DNA of 64,000 nucleotides from Sporosarcina pasteurii (GCF_041295575.1 NZ_CP160452.1:930001-994000), one strand, 5' to 3'; positions 38,767 to 49,246 are shown, counted from the first letter of the stretch. Made by a program: numbers and translations. Notes: generated by a model not told the origin, from the sequence alone.

Positions 38767-39210
38767 TTGCTAATTACGAAAATAGTCGGACATATCGACG
38801 ATTATGAGTCATCAGATAAAAAAGTTGACTGGCTTGAAGTAGAATGGGAAGACTTAAACAAAAGAATCTTGCGTAAAGAAACTGAAAACGGTACGGATAT
38901 CGCGATTAAATTAGAAAACAGCGGTACCCTTCGTTATGGAGACGTATTGTATGAAAGTGATGATACGCTGATTGCCATTCGAACAAAGCTGGAAAAAGTT
39001 TATGTCATTAAACCACAGACGATGCAAGAAATGGGGAAAATGGCATTTGAAATCGGTAATCGTCACACGATGTGTATTATTGAAGATGATGAAATACTCG
39101 TCCGTTATGATAAAACGCTTGAGAAATTGATTGATGAAGTGGGGGTTTCTTATGAACAATCAGAGAGAAGGTTCAAAGAACCATTCAAATATAGAGGCCA
39201 CCAACACTAA
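38767..39210 (+). CDS. ureE: Urease accessory protein UreE (nickel chaperone)
   Basis: 147-residue nickel-binding dimeric chaperone that delivers Ni to the UreG complex. TTG 38767 follows AAAGGAGG. The longer frame from 38698 is not supported. It has an N-terminal peptide-binding domain ([10 protein letters not shown]) and metal-binding domain with [19 protein letters not shown] (here NRHTMCI), ending in a short GHQH tail rather than a long His-rich tail. Overlaps ureF by about 59 bases. Confidence 0.94.
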
Positions 39211-39892
39211 TCCTTGGCTCCTACATCTAATTCAAATTCATGATACGGCGTTCCCAACTGGAAGTTTTGCACATTCTTTCGGAATGGAAACGTATATTCA
39301 GGAAAGTGATATTAGTAATGAAGATGATTTGAAGGCGTTCTGTGATATGTATCTCCGTCAAAATCTAGCTTCAACAGATGCAATTATCGCACAAGAAGCT
39401 TATCGGCTTGCAAAAGAAAATGATTTGCAAGGCTTGATTCGATTGGAAAATATATGTCATGCCATCAAGCTATCCCCAGAAACAAGAAAGGGAAGCATGA
39501 TGATGGGACGTCAGTTCTTGCAAACTGTACAACCGCTAAATAATAGCGAGTTATTTACGATTTGGTGTGAAAAATTAAAAAACAAAGAAATTAAGAGCCA
39601 TTATCCTGTTGTATATGGTATCTATACCGCAATGTTAGGTGTAGATCTGAGAACATCGCTTGAAACATTCCTATATTCATCAATAACATCTCTTGTTCAA
39701 AACGGTGTTCGTGCAATTCCGCTTGGTCAAAATAGCGGAGTGCAAACGATCTTTTCCTTGTTGCCTGTCATTCAAGAAACAACAAGTCGTGTGATGACTT
39801 TAGACTTGGAACATCTTGATAACAATTCAATTGGCCTTGAAATTGCATCAATGAAACATGAATTCCTTCATTCACGCTTATTTATTTCATAA
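39152..39892 (+). CDS. ureF: Urease accessory protein UreF
   Basis: 246-residue all-helical activator that, with UreH/D and UreG, loads nickel into apo-urease. Motifs: [45 protein letters not shown] and [13 protein letters not shown] 39152 preceded by GTGGGGG. It begins inside the ureE coding end. A 210-base gap to ureG holds no recognised gene. Confidence 0.94.
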
Positions 39893-40102
39893 CAAATTGA
39901 CGTGAAAAAGGGTTTATGGATAAGTATTTCCTTGCTTCGAACGCTGGCAAATTTTACGAGGGTTGGACGTTTGGAAATACAGTTTTTGTAGAGGTCACGC
40001 ATATAAGGTAATCTAAAAGCAATCAATTGTTTGACGTTTTTGAGATATCTATAGGCGTAAATAACTATTTCAACCATAATAATATACTAGGAGATTGTGA
40101 TT

Positions 40103-40738
40103 ATGAAAACAATACACCTTGGCATTGGCGGACCTGTTGGTTCCGGTAAAACTACGCTTGTTAAAACACTTTCAGAAGCACTTAAAGAAGAATATAGCAT
40201 TGCAGTTATTACAAACGATATTTACACGCGTGAAGATGCGAACTTTCTGATTAATGAGAACATTCTTGAAAAAGACCGTATTATCGGTGTTGAAACAGGA
40301 GGTTGTCCTCACACAGCAATTCGTGAAGATGCGTCAATGAACTTTGAAGCGATTGAAGAACTAAAAAATCGTTTTGATGATCTTGAAATCATTCTTCTAG
40401 AGAGCGGTGGCGACAATTTATCGGCAACATTTAGTCCTGAATTGGTCGATGCATTTATTTATGTAATTGATGTTTCCGAAGGCGGCGACATTCCTAGAAA
40501 AGGTGGTCCAGGCGTTACTCGCTCTGATTTCCTGATGGTAAATAAAACTGAACTTGCTCCATACGTCGGCGTAGACCTAGATACAATGAAGAATGATACA
40601 ATCAAAGCAAGAAACGGAAGACCGTTTACATTTGCTAATATTAAAACGAAAAAAGGTCTAGATGAGATCATTGCATGGATCAAATCTGATTTGTTATTAG
40701 AAGGGAAAACCAATGAGTCTGCAAGCGAGTCTAAATAA
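40103..40738 (+). CDS. ureG: Urease accessory GTPase UreG
   Basis: 211-residue SIMIBI GTPase coupling GTP hydrolysis to nickel insertion. Walker [14 protein letters not shown], nickel-binding Cys-Pro-His in [32 protein letters not shown] and base-recognition VNKTEL. ATG 40103 is preferred over GTG 40097 by spacing from AGGAGA. Overlaps ureD by 26 bases. Confidence 0.96.
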   Translation: MKTIHLGIGGPVGSGKTTLVKTLSEALKEEYSIAVITNDIYTREDANFLINENILEKDRIIGVETGGCPHTAIREDASMNFEAIEELKNRFDDLEIILLESGGDNLSATFSPELVDAFIYVIDVSEGGDIPRKGGPGVTRSDFLMVNKTELAPYVGVDLDTMKNDTIKARNGRPFTFANIKTKKGLDEIIAWIKSDLLLEGKTNESASESK

Positions 40739-41540
40739 ACGACCAAAGCATGACGGCCGTTTATCAATGGAATTTCAATATCGAGGGAACAAAACGGTAT
40801 TATCAAATTGTTACCAAAACCCTCCGCTAAGAGCTAGCCGACCATTGTATATTAATCCCGCTAATCGATCTGAAGCGACGGTATATCTGGTGGAAACATC
40901 AGGCGGAATCGTTGAAGGAGACCACAACGTCTTTGATATCGATATCAAAGAGGGAGCGGATGTATGTCTCATTCCGCAATCTGCAACAAAAATCTACCCT
41001 TCTTATAATGGGATATGGAGTTCGCAAGACATGGACATAACTATCGGTCCAAAGGCGAGTCTTTCCTTTAAAACGGAAGCCGTTATTCCATTTGAGCAGG
41101 CAAGATTTAACAGTAAAACTGTTATTCAAATGACAAGTGATTCCACTTTTTTATGGGGAGATATCCTATCCCCAGGACGTGTTGCACGCGGTGAAGTGTT
41201 TGAATACACTGATGTCAGAACAAATTTTCAAGTCTGGATGGACGACGAGTGTTTGATATACGATCCACTTCTTATTTCTAAGGACAACATGGGTCTTAAA
41301 AAAATGGGTATGCTTGAAGATCATTTATTCATCGGATCCATGTGGTTCGTTACCCCTACAATTGAGGAATTCGATATTAGGGAGCTGAATGAACGACTTC
41401 AAGAATCTCCACATTCAAAAGCCAGTGCTTCAATGCTCGAAGGAAAAGCTGTGAATGTCAGATGGTTAGCATCAGACTTAGTTGACTTGAAGAAGGAAAT
41501 GAATCGTATTTGGGATGAATTTGCTAACTATATCGTTTAA
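40713..41540 (+). CDS. ureD: Urease accessory protein UreD/UreH
   Basis: 275-residue scaffold that binds UreF and apo-urease. Conserved [26 protein letters not shown] core (here [18 protein letters not shown]), [10 protein letters not shown] and [14 protein letters not shown]. Last gene of ureABCEFGD. ATG lies within ureG. A 15-base stretch from its 3' end recurs at 43370. Confidence 0.93.
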   Translation: MSLQASLNKRPKHDGRLSMEFQYRGNKTVLSNCYQNPPLRASRPLYINPANRSEATVYLVETSGGIVEGDHNVFDIDIKEGADVCLIPQSATKIYPSYNGIWSSQDMDITIGPKASLSFKTEAVIPFEQARFNSKTVIQMTSDSTFLWGDILSPGRVARGEVFEYTDVRTNFQVWMDDECLIYDPLLISKDNMGLKKMGMLEDHLFIGSMWFVTPTIEEFDIRELNERLQESPHSKASASMLEGKAVNVRWLASDLVDLKKEMNRIWDEFANYIV

Positions 41541-42135
41541 GATTATGTAAGCAATTTGTTGCGCATTCACTATTCCTTTCAATCGGTTAATTGATTTATT
41601 AATTTATTAATTAATCCGTATAAACTTGATGAAAATGTCCATTATAAAATAACGAGTCTCATTGGGGACGGTCACTGTCTTACAATGAGATGAGATTTTA
41701 TAATGGTGCACCTATTGTAAAATACAAATTATAAACAACACTCTATCCACGGAGAGGCATTGGCTTTCAAACGATAATTGTAAAATTTGTTATGCGCATA
41801 TGAACAGCTAGTTAGTGAATGATTTTATGCGCAAAACATGATACTTCACACTAAAAGAAAGCCTACATACCTAATTCTCCTTGAGTGGGATAGGTTGTTT
41901 ATAGAAGTTATGGAAAATTGTGTAACTATAGTTTGCCGTTCAATCGAGTTCGAAATTATCGTGTTTCATTGTGAAAGTATTCACATTGAAATAACGTTCA
42001 TCTGGGGAGATGTTCGGATATGATTATTAACCAAAACGATGAGCATACAAATCTATAGTATTTACAACAACCTTTTGCAATATATTTAAGATTTAATATT
42101 ATTTATACAATTTTAAAATACTTGGAGTGAAAAAT
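41541..42135. other. Gap between ureD and the first EamA transporter
   Basis: 595 AT-rich bases. A hairpin TCTCATTG/CAATGAGA (41657-41690) around GGGACGGTCACTGTC may end the urease transcript, but only TTTTA follows. A 61-codon frame at 41838-42023 has no ribosome binding site and I do not call it. Confidence 0.5.
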
Positions 42136-43185
42136 ATGTCTAATAATGCTCAAACAGCACAACAAGGTGGATCAAATGGCAAGGCGTATCTAATCCTAAT
42201 CATTGGTATTATGGCAGTTGCGTTTTCAGCACCTTGGGTAAAGCAATCGAACTTTGAACCAGCAACTTCTGTTGTTCTTCGTGTTGGTTTTGGATTGTTG
42301 TTCTTGCTACCTTTCTTTATAAGAGAAATTAAAAAAATCGGTAAAATAAACAAAACCGGTGTTATTTTATCTCTTGTTGCAGGTTTGTTTCTTGGAATTG
42401 ACTTTACAGCTTGGAATTATTCAATCTATTTCGTAGGATCAGGGATTGCATCAATCTTACTGAACCTACAAATCATCATTTTACCGGCACTTGCTTTCCT
42501 ATTCGATAGAGAGCGTATTCCAAAAAGTTTCTTCATCGTTGCGCCAATCATGATTCTTGGTGTACTCATGACAGGTGGTATTTTCGACAGTGCTGAAGCG
42601 ACTGAAGGACCAACGACTGCATGGGGTATGAACCTTGCCGTTCTTGGAACGATTGCTGGATCTATTTCGGGAGTTTGTTACGGTGCTTACCTTTATACGA
42701 GCCGTAAAGCATCCCGTGTAAATGGAATTCAAATCGTTCAACCAATGTTTTTCGCTGGATTAACTCAGCTAATTGCTCCACTAATTGTAATGATGTTCTC
42801 AGGTCGTGGCTTCGATCTTACGCACGGAGTATTAGTAAATGGTATGCTTCCACATAATCCGGAAACTGCATTAGGTGACCCGATTACTGGCATGAACTGG
42901 TTCTGGATGATTGTTCTAGCGTCAATCGGACAAGCTGTTGCATGGACGTTCATTCAGTACGGTGCTATTCGTTTAGACCCTACAATTGTAGCTGGACTAT
43001 TATTACTTAGCCCTATCTCAACTGTTGCGGTTATTGCCGTTATTCTATTCGGTGAGATTCCGTCAACTATCCAGATTGCTGGTGTTATTCTGATTCTGTT
43101 GGCCGTTGCCTACCAGAATAATTTGCACAAAGTTCTCTTAGGGAAAAAATCAAAAGGCGATAAGACGCCAGGGGCATCTTCTTAA
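42136..43185 (+). CDS. EamA/DMT-type transporter, copy 1
   Basis: 349-residue membrane protein with about ten helices in two EamA-like halves (APWVKQSNFEPATSVVLRVG in the first, TIVAGLLLLSPISTVAVIAV in the second). ATG 42136 with GGAGTG upstream. A near-identical paralogue follows at 43516. The urease operon lies directly upstream, and no urea channel or nickel permease is in the window, so a role in urea, ammonia or metal movement is possible but unproven. Family members export or import small metabolites. Confidence 0.85.
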   Translation: MSNNAQTAQQGGSNGKAYLILIIGIMAVAFSAPWVKQSNFEPATSVVLRVGFGLLFLLPFFIREIKKIGKINKTGVILSLVAGLFLGIDFTAWNYSIYFVGSGIASILLNLQIIILPALAFLFDRERIPKSFFIVAPIMILGVLMTGGIFDSAEATEGPTTAWGMNLAVLGTIAGSISGVCYGAYLYTSRKASRVNGIQIVQPMFFAGLTQLIAPLIVMMFSGRGFDLTHGVLVNGMLPHNPETALGDPITGMNWFWMIVLASIGQAVAWTFIQYGAIRLDPTIVAGLLLLSPISTVAVIAVILFGEIPSTIQIAGVILILLAVAYQNNLHKVLLGKKSKGDKTPGASS

Positions 43186-43515
43186 TTGCCTCATCTACTG
43201 AGAAAACGAATTTTTTAAGTCTTAACGGAAGGGGAGTGTTTACTATATCCCCCTTCCATTTCCTTCTGTCTGCAGAAGAGCTAAACCTTTATTACATAAA
43301 TGGCATCAATGCTAGACAGATATGCTTAGATTAAATTTAGTGTTTTTTAAAAAGTAATTGGACAGTTCCTGGGATGAATTTGCTCGTTACGGCGTGAATT
43401 CGTACAAGTTAAATTGGCGTACACAATTCTTTTTTTATGTTTCCATAACCAGCAGAAAAATCTCTTAAGTTTTTAAAAAAATAACATAGAATTTCTATGG
43501 CTTGGAGTGAAAGTT
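43186..43515. other. Gap with a short ureD-like remnant
   Basis: 330 bases between the transporter copies. At 43370-43384 the 15 bases TGGGATGAATTTGCT are identical to 41511-41525 in the 3' end of ureD, in a frame reading WDEFARY against WDEFANY. Both transporter genes are preceded by CTTGGAGTGAAA. It suggests duplication of a ureD-3'-end plus transporter segment. No other gene. Confidence 0.5.
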
Positions 43516-44559
43516 ATGGCTAATAATAGTGCTACTACGAATGGATCAAATAGCAAGGCGTACATAATTCTAATTATCGGTATCATTGCTCTCGCATTTA
43601 CTGCCCCTTGGGTAAAACAATCGAACTTTGAACCTGCAACGTCTGTTATTCTTCGCGTAGGTATTGGATTATTGTTCTTACTTCCATTTGCAATTAGGGA
43701 AGTAAAGAAAATTGGTAAACTTAATAAAACTGGTGTAACTCTATCCTTGTTCGCGGGTCTGTTTCTTGGAATTGACTTCACGGCTTGGAATTATTCCATC
43801 TATTATGTTGGTTCAGGTATTGCTTCAATTCTATTAAACTTACAGATTATCATTTTACCGGCACTTGCTTTCCTTTTTGATAAGGAAAGAATTCCAAAGA
43901 GTTTCTTTATTGTTGCGCCAATCATGATACTAGGTGTTCTTATGACAGGTGGTATTTTCGACAGCGCTGATGAAACAGCGGGAGGACCCCTTACTGTTTA
44001 CGGTATGAACATTGCCGTGCTAGGGACGATTGCTGGTTCTATTTCCGGTGTTTGTTACGGTATCTATCTATACACTAGCCGTAAGGCGTCTCGCGTAAAT
44101 GCAGGGCAAATCGTACAGCCTATGGCATGGGCATCACTTGCTCAGTTAGTGGCACCAATCATTTTCTTGTTTATCTCTGGTCGCGGATTCGACCTTACGC
44201 ACGGTGTACTTGTAAATGGTCAGCTACCAATGAATCCAGAAACTACAGTTGGTGATCCTATCACAGCTATGAACTGGTTTTGGATGATTGTTTTAGCATC
44301 ATTAGGTCAAGCGATTGCATGGACGTTCGTTCAGTATGGTGCTGTTCGTTTGAACCCTACGATTGTTGCAGGACTCTTGTTATTAAGTCCAATTTCTACT
44401 GTTGCGATTATTGCCGTTCTTCTATTCGGTGAAATTCCGTCAACTATCCAAATTCTAGGTGTGATTCTAGTACTTGCGGCAGTTGCTTACCAGAATAACT
44501 TGCATAAGAGTATATTTGGTAAAAAGAAGCCTAAGGCAGAATCTCCAGGAACTACATAA
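43516..44559 (+). CDS. EamA/DMT-type transporter, copy 2
   Basis: 347 residues, roughly 80 percent identical by eye to copy 1, with the same ten-helix plan (GLFLGIDFTAWNYSIYYVG, NLQIIILPALAFLFDKERI). Differences concentrate at the N-terminus, around residues 155-165 and in the loop after GRGFDLTHGVLVNG. ATG 43516 with GGAGTG upstream. Terminator downstream. Substrate unknown. Confidence 0.85.
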   Translation: MANNSATTNGSNSKAYIILIIGIIALAFTAPWVKQSNFEPATSVILRVGIGLLFLLPFAIREVKKIGKLNKTGVTLSLFAGLFLGIDFTAWNYSIYYVGSGIASILLNLQIIILPALAFLFDKERIPKSFFIVAPIMILGVLMTGGIFDSADETAGGPLTVYGMNIAVLGTIAGSISGVCYGIYLYTSRKASRVNAGQIVQPMAWASLAQLVAPIIFLFISGRGFDLTHGVLVNGQLPMNPETTVGDPITAMNWFWMIVLASLGQAIAWTFVQYGAVRLNPTIVAGLLLLSPISTVAIIAVLLFGEIPSTIQILGVILVLAAVAYQNNLHKSIFGKKKPKAESPGTT

Positions 44560-44587
44560 TTGTTCCAATTATAAATTACATTAAATT

Positions 44588-44629
44588 AAAAGCCGAATTT
44601 CCTTCGAGTAAGGGAATTCGGCTTTTTTT
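44588..44629 (+). terminator. Terminator of the EamA pair
   Basis: AAAGCCGAATTTCCTT pairs with AAGGGAATTCGGCTTT around CGAGT, followed by seven T. Confidence 0.93.
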
Positions 44630-45010
44630 GTCTTACTTTGACTAGCGGATTTATTCCCAAACGTTATGGCTGAATCCTTAATGAAAAAGTAATTATCTTA
44701 TGTATCCAAATCACATTATAAACAATTATTCCATAATTGTAAACCCTTCCATGGTTTTTTCTGGAAGAGGGTGGGAATAAACAGGGAAAACATCATGGTT
44801 TTTGGATGTTGTTTCGTAAAATTGGGCTTGCTTACTATAGCATATGATAGGCGACTAAAGTGAAAGGTATAGATTTAATTGATGATGGAGAGAGTACGGT
44901 AGGATCCCTATATGGCTTATAGATTTCAAAAATGTCTAAGAGGAACTTCAAAAGTAAATGCTTTAAACCAAAGGGTTTTTCGTATAACAAGGAAGCTAGG
45001 AGCGAATCAA
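44630..45010. other. Intergenic, no gene seen
   Basis: About 380 bases. The upstream part of a frame that reaches 44912 has no ribosome binding site. I see only weak promoter-like boxes near 44830-44850. Confidence 0.5.
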
Positions 45011-45541
45011 ATGGTCAAAACTGTATATCTGGTCAGGCATTGTCAAGCTGAAGGACAAGAGCTTGAAGCAGAACTAACTGAAAAGGGAGAAGTACAAGCG
45101 ATAGAGCTGATGCACTTTTTTGAGAAGCGGAATATCAAGCATATCATTTCCAGTCCTTACATGAGAGCAAAACAATCCATTCTGCCAGCTGCTGATCGCC
45201 TAGGACTGCAGGTGGAGATTGACAGTAGGCTTTCTGAGCACAGGCTGATTTCCAAAAACTTAAATGACTGGATAGAACGTCTCGAAGATTCCATTAGGGA
45301 CAAGGAGTTGAAAATGGCAGAAGGAGAGTCAAGTCGTGAAGTAACGAAAAGAGCAATGGAAGTGCTTGAAGCAGCAACCGACGGTACCGTGCTAGCCACG
45401 CATCGTAATACGATGGGGCTTTTATTGTTGCATCTTGATGGCATGCAGGGGCTCAAAGAATGGGCAGGCTTTTCGCACCCGGATGTCTACGAAGTGAAAG
45501 TGAAAAAGGATGACTATGAAGTCAGGAGAATTTGGAACTAG
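45011..45541 (+). CDS. Histidine phosphatase family protein
   Basis: 176-residue phosphoglycerate-mutase-like phosphatase. Catalytic His is in YLVRHCQAEGQ (usual RHGxT/RHCQA type), SSPYMRAKQS carries the second Arg, ESSREVTKRA the Glu, and ATHRNTMGLLL the second His. ATG 45011 follows AAGCTAGGAG. The frame's 33 upstream codons look non-coding. Substrate unknown. It could act on small phosphates or nucleotides. Confidence 0.86.
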   Translation: MVKTVYLVRHCQAEGQELEAELTEKGEVQAIELMHFFEKRNIKHIISSPYMRAKQSILPAADRLGLQVEIDSRLSEHRLISKNLNDWIERLEDSIRDKELKMAEGESSREVTKRAMEVLEAATDGTVLATHRNTMGLLLLHLDGMQGLKEWAGFSHPDVYEVKVKKDDYEVRRIWN

Positions 45542-45582
45542 AAAAACTTCAGAAATAAAGCTTGATAATGGAGGTGTCATGC

Positions 45583-46356
45583 TTGCCAGTTATAAATATA
45601 GATGGGGTAGACGTGTATTATCACGTTCAAGGTAAAGGAATACCCATCGTGTTTATTCATCCACCCTTACTCACGAGTATGAATTTTATTTACCAAGTGA
45701 ATGAATTATCACAACGCTTCAAAGTGATTGTCTTTGATGTTCGCGGCCATGGAAACAGCTCCTACTCAGAAAAGGCATTGACTTATCCATTAATTTCACA
45801 TGATATCAAGCAACTATTGGACCATTTAAAAATAGATAAAGCTTTCATATGTGGCTATTCAACAGGAGGATCAATTGCTCTTGACTTTTTGTTAACATAC
45901 CCCAAGCGTTCTTTAGGCGGCATTCTTACAGGGGCCATGTCTGAAGTAATGGATCCATTATTAAAAACTAAAATTACTCTAGGTGTAAAATTAACAGAAT
46001 GGAAGGCCCTAAAAGCGCTTGCGTTATCTGTATCCTTTACGAACGCCAATACGAGACGATTGTTTAAAGACTTGTATATCCATGCCAAAAGAGGAAAAAC
46101 ACAAAATGTTGAACAATATTATCGATATAGTTTGTCCTATAATTGTACAGACCGTTTAGAGCAAATTAAGTTACCGGTTTTGTTGCTGTATGGGGAAAAG
46201 GATAAAGCTTTTCATCGCTATGCCTATTTATTGCAGGAAAAGCTCCCTGTCAACGAGTGCATACTTATAGGAGACGTAAAACATCAGCTTCCTACAAAGG
46301 CGGCTGTAGCGGTGAACAATTTTATTACGCAGTTTGTATCTGTTCATGGACATTAA
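45583..46356 (+). CDS. Alpha/beta fold hydrolase
   Basis: 257 residues with the hydrolase triad: Ser in CGYSTGGSIA, Asp in YGEKDKAFH and His in GDVKHQLP. Oxyanion HPP region IVFIHPPLLT and VFDVRGHGNSS fit the family. TTG 45583 preceded by TGGAGGTG. An earlier frame start at 45562 has no site. 41 bases after the phosphatase gene, so possibly co-transcribed. Substrate not predictable. Confidence 0.85.
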   Translation: MPVINIDGVDVYYHVQGKGIPIVFIHPPLLTSMNFIYQVNELSQRFKVIVFDVRGHGNSSYSEKALTYPLISHDIKQLLDHLKIDKAFICGYSTGGSIALDFLLTYPKRSLGGILTGAMSEVMDPLLKTKITLGVKLTEWKALKALALSVSFTNANTRRLFKDLYIHAKRGKTQNVEQYYRYSLSYNCTDRLEQIKLPVLLLYGEKDKAFHRYAYLLQEKLPVNECILIGDVKHQLPTKAAVAVNNFITQFVSVHGH

Positions 46357-46477
46357 AACGGAGAAGTATGAATGGTTGCTTACTGTTTTATCAGTAGAGT
46401 GAAACTACACCAAAAATAAACATTCTTTATTCTTAGTGGAAATGCCACTTCCAAGCTTACCTAATATCGATCGGAAT

Positions 46478-46506
46478 GACATCTAATATTATTTAGGTGT
46501 CTTTTT
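46478..46506 (+). terminator. Terminator after the alpha/beta hydrolase
   Basis: GACATCTAA/TTAGGTGTC stem then TTTTT. Confidence 0.7.
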
Positions 46507-46513
46507 AATTAAT

Positions 46514-47862
46514 TCACCGAGAGAAAACTCTCTCTTCTAAGCGTGTGAAGTAATATGCTGATTGAGTTTCAAAATTATAATCGGTTTCAATAACACTAGA
46601 ATTATTTGGTTTACCATCTGCTCTTACCCTGGTACAAACTAACCTCCCTCTTCCGGGAGGTTGAGATTCTTCATCCCGGACAAGTTCGGTAAACACAACG
46701 CTTCCCGTTAAATCGGGGATATCATTCCCCGTATATGGCTGGACTCCTGTAAGTGCAGTTCCTCCAAACTTATCTGGTCGGGAATCTTTATTAAAATAAC
46801 TAGTTAAAGGCTGAAGATGCCCGGATGAAGTTGCTACTGCCTCTTTGTAATACGCAACTGTTTTCTCCTCTAACGTTGGATTTGCTAGGCAGCCTCTTAT
46901 AATCGAAATAGGAAAATCGCCTTCCCACTCTCATCAACCAAAGTTAATCAGTCCTTATAGGTCAGTTTTAGTTTTCATTAAAGAAGCTTGAACAAGCTGA
47001 GTCACTGGTATTGGTTTATAATGAACGAATGAAAAAATAGACAACAACTCTGCCAAATCCTGTCCGACTTGTCCGGTATATTTGATAAATTGATTATAAA
47101 ACCTTTGAAATGAAATGCCTGGTATATTATGAACCCCTTTGGCAATTACCGTAAGCGTTTCTTGAATAGGTGCGGGTAGTTCATTAAAACGTGTCACTAC
47201 GGGCGGATTATTGATAAATGTATTCTTACCTACATCAATCTCAATTATTTTACCGGCGATTTCCATATCGTCCTGACTCAAATTAAATGGATCATAGCCT
47301 AATCCACCATTTCCGATTGTTAAAACAAGTTTTCCCGATTCAGGTGAAAAATTTAAGCTATTGACACCATTATGATTGGCAAATGGTCTTCGTAGATTAA
47401 GTAATGTTCGTCGTCTTTGAGGTTGACCATTAGTTTGTAAACTCCACTCTTCAACTGTATCAATATGAATATATTGAGTTTCTCTATTTATCCACCTTAG
47501 GTTTAAAGTGCTGGAATCACACGGATTTGGCTTAAAAGAGTCGGGAAGAGCACCTGGACCTTGTGTTCCAACTACTGAATAATGAAGATAAAAAAGGCCG
47601 TTATAATAAAAGTTAGGATGAAATGCTAGACCAAGCAATCCTCGTTCATCATATCCTCCACTAGAAACTCCTAGTTTATGATACGCGAGCGAATATCTAA
47701 AAAAGTATTTACAGCTCCGTTTCCTATGTAAAAGATTTCTCCTACCTGCGTTGCAATAAATAATCTTTCAATGGAGTCACCTGGAAGGATAGTTGTTTTC
47801 AATACAGTGGGCAAATTTATCTGACTTACAATGGGTTGTAACCTAACCTTAACTTTTATCAA
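46514..47862 (-). pseudogene. Degenerate PQQ-type sugar/sorbosone dehydrogenase-like gene
   Basis: Three reading pieces on the minus strand together resemble the beta-propeller glucose/sorbosone dehydrogenase family: LPGDSIERLFIATQVGEIFYI, then GGYDERGLLGLAFHPNFYYNGLFYLHYS, then LTGSVVFTELVRDEESQPPGRGRLV. A one-base deletion near 47686 (frame change inside RSR..YHKLGV), a TAA at 46955 and two adjacent TGA about 46932-46937 break it. No signal peptide is seen at the start. An inactivated secreted or coat-type enzyme is likely. Confidence 0.72.
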
Positions 47863-48400
47863 CTAACTTTACACCCCTTCTTAAATTGTTTTATTTTTTA
47901 AGAATATGATTAGAACTTTTCTAGTAGTACCAAATTAGGGCCGGTGATTCGACAAGGCATTGCACCATTTTCTGCACCAACGTTGGAGGAATCTAGCGCG
48001 GTCATTGGGGATGTGTTTGTTTTTGCACATTATTAGAAAGCCATAGAATTTTGGTGGATATTGAAATTGAAAATAAACAAGATAGTTTGATTTTTTGACA
48101 TTTGGAATGATGCACGGATGCGATGAAGTGTGTATCGAGCTTGTTCAAGATGTCATAAAAAGGAAAGCCGATTATTTAAGAGAATGATGCACAGTCAACT
48201 GGAGCAATGGATGGTTGTTCTGCCCAGTTATATCAAGGCTTATTTGCCTCACTCTATGCGAAAGTTGGGTTATAAATTTTTTTTCACACATTTCACATAA
48301 GGATTCTTAAAAAGCTTGATAGGAAGGCTTTTTAATACCGTTATCAACGTCCTTCTGGGACGTATTTAAGACTTTTTTGAAGAGGTTAAGAAGTTTAAAA
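47863..48400. other. Non-coding debris
   Basis: No intact gene. Short frames such as RQGIAPFSAPTLEESSAVIGDVFV (about 47945-48030) and GAMDGCSAQLYQGLFASLYAKVG (about 48200-48275) look like fragments of plus-strand genes. The 12 bases CCTTCTGGGACG at 48351-48362 equal the end of tRNA-Arg, and here they form part of a small ACGTCC/GGGACGT hairpin. Confidence 0.45.
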
Positions 48401-48443
48401 AGTTCTACAAACGTTGTGATATCAGTGTTTGTAGAGCTTTTTT
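48401..48443 (+). terminator. Orphan intrinsic terminator
   Basis: 12-bp stem AGTTCTACAAAC/GTTTGTAGAGCT (one mismatch) followed by six T, with no intact plus-strand gene upstream. Probably left from a lost gene. Confidence 0.75.
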
Positions 48444-48489
48444 ATTTTTTAGTATACGTTAGAAAACGATTGGAAACGGAACCGTTACA

Positions 48490-48770
48490 CTAAATTATAC
48501 ACATTCATACAATCATTTTCTGGTGTTTCTTCAAATAACATTTTAAAGACTGACATGGTTTTTTGATCCATTTTAACAACACGAATAGACTGTATAAAAA
48601 TCAGCCAAATAACACGCTGCCCTATTCTGTAACCATTTTTCTAATCTATCGTTTGCAAAGGTAGTTTCAACATTGAAAAGACTAGCAATTAGCCATACTG
48701 CCTCACATCTAAGCCGTCTAGCATGAATGTAGGAACCCAAAAGTGGTGCGCAAAATTTACAGCTTGCCAT
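48490..48770 (-). pseudogene. Possible remnant of an unidentified gene
   Basis: A 65-codon minus-strand frame (RLRCEAVWLIASLF, RLEKWLQNRAACYLADFY) stops near 48573, while another frame continues sensibly (VVKMDQKTMSVFKMLFEE) to about 48495, as expected after a frameshift. No family recognised. Confidence 0.3.
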
Positions 48771-48949
48771 TCCTAATATTCACGAAAAGGATACTGCATT
48801 GACCATTCGGCCCGGAACTCGCGTAAGGGATACTGGAGAATTTCCAAAAGCTCAATACTACTCAGAACCCTAGGAAACTCCTACTGGATTTCCCTAAGGC
48901 TTAAAAGTCTGTTATCACGTTACGAAACTTAGCGTCAGCTATCTTAATT

Positions 48950-49022
48950 GAACCGCTGTATAACGAATGGTACGTACGGTGGTGTGAGAGGTCGGGAGTT
49001 AATCGCGCCCCCCTACTCGATT
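48950..49022 (+). mobile_element. Group II intron 3' fragment (domains V and VI)
   Basis: GAACCGCTGTATAACGAATG followed by GTACGTACGGTGGTG folds as a group II domain V: paired ACCGCTGTA/TACGGTGGT, a two-base bulge, and GAAT loop. Next, a domain VI-like GGGAG...CCCCCCTAC hairpin ends in CTACTCGAT, the usual 3' end. One A opposite G in the upper stem suggests decay. No reverse transcriptase ORF is upstream, so only the tail of the intron remains. Confidence 0.75.
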
Positions 49023-49119
49023 TATATCTATCTGGGCATACTTGCTCCATGGCCGTCTAATCCTTTCATAACTTCTCGTCAATCTGCGAATTATTTATTA
49101 GAAAATTTGAAACTTTGTG

Positions 49120-49148
49120 TTGACAATGAATTCGTTTAGAAGTATGAT
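49120..49148 (+). promoter_or_regulatory. Sigma-A promoter of the cupin gene
   Basis: TTGACA (49120-49125), 17-base spacer, TATGAT (49143-49148), with the IclR-type palindrome 19 bases further downstream. Confidence 0.8.
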
Positions 49149-49167
49149 ACAACTACATATAGAAACA

Positions 49168-49187
49168 GTGTTTTCTATATAAAACAC
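49168..49187. promoter_or_regulatory. Candidate IclR operator 1 (cupin unit)
   Basis: GTGTTTT-CTATAT-AAAACAC, a perfect 7-6-7 palindrome, 48 bases after the first base of the -35 box. One of four copies in this cluster. Confidence 0.75.
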
Positions 49188-49246
49188 CGGACTTCTTCGG
49201 AGCTGCGTTTTCGTCAAGAGGTCTAAAAAATAGGGAGGAAGAGAAC

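Noticed and set aside
39868-40077. Minus-strand frame between ureF and ureG
   Set aside because: It overlaps the ureF end antisense, lacks a site, and interrupts an otherwise co-directional operon.
41838-42023. 61-codon frame between ureD and the first transporter
   Set aside because: No ribosome binding site and no protein-like pattern.
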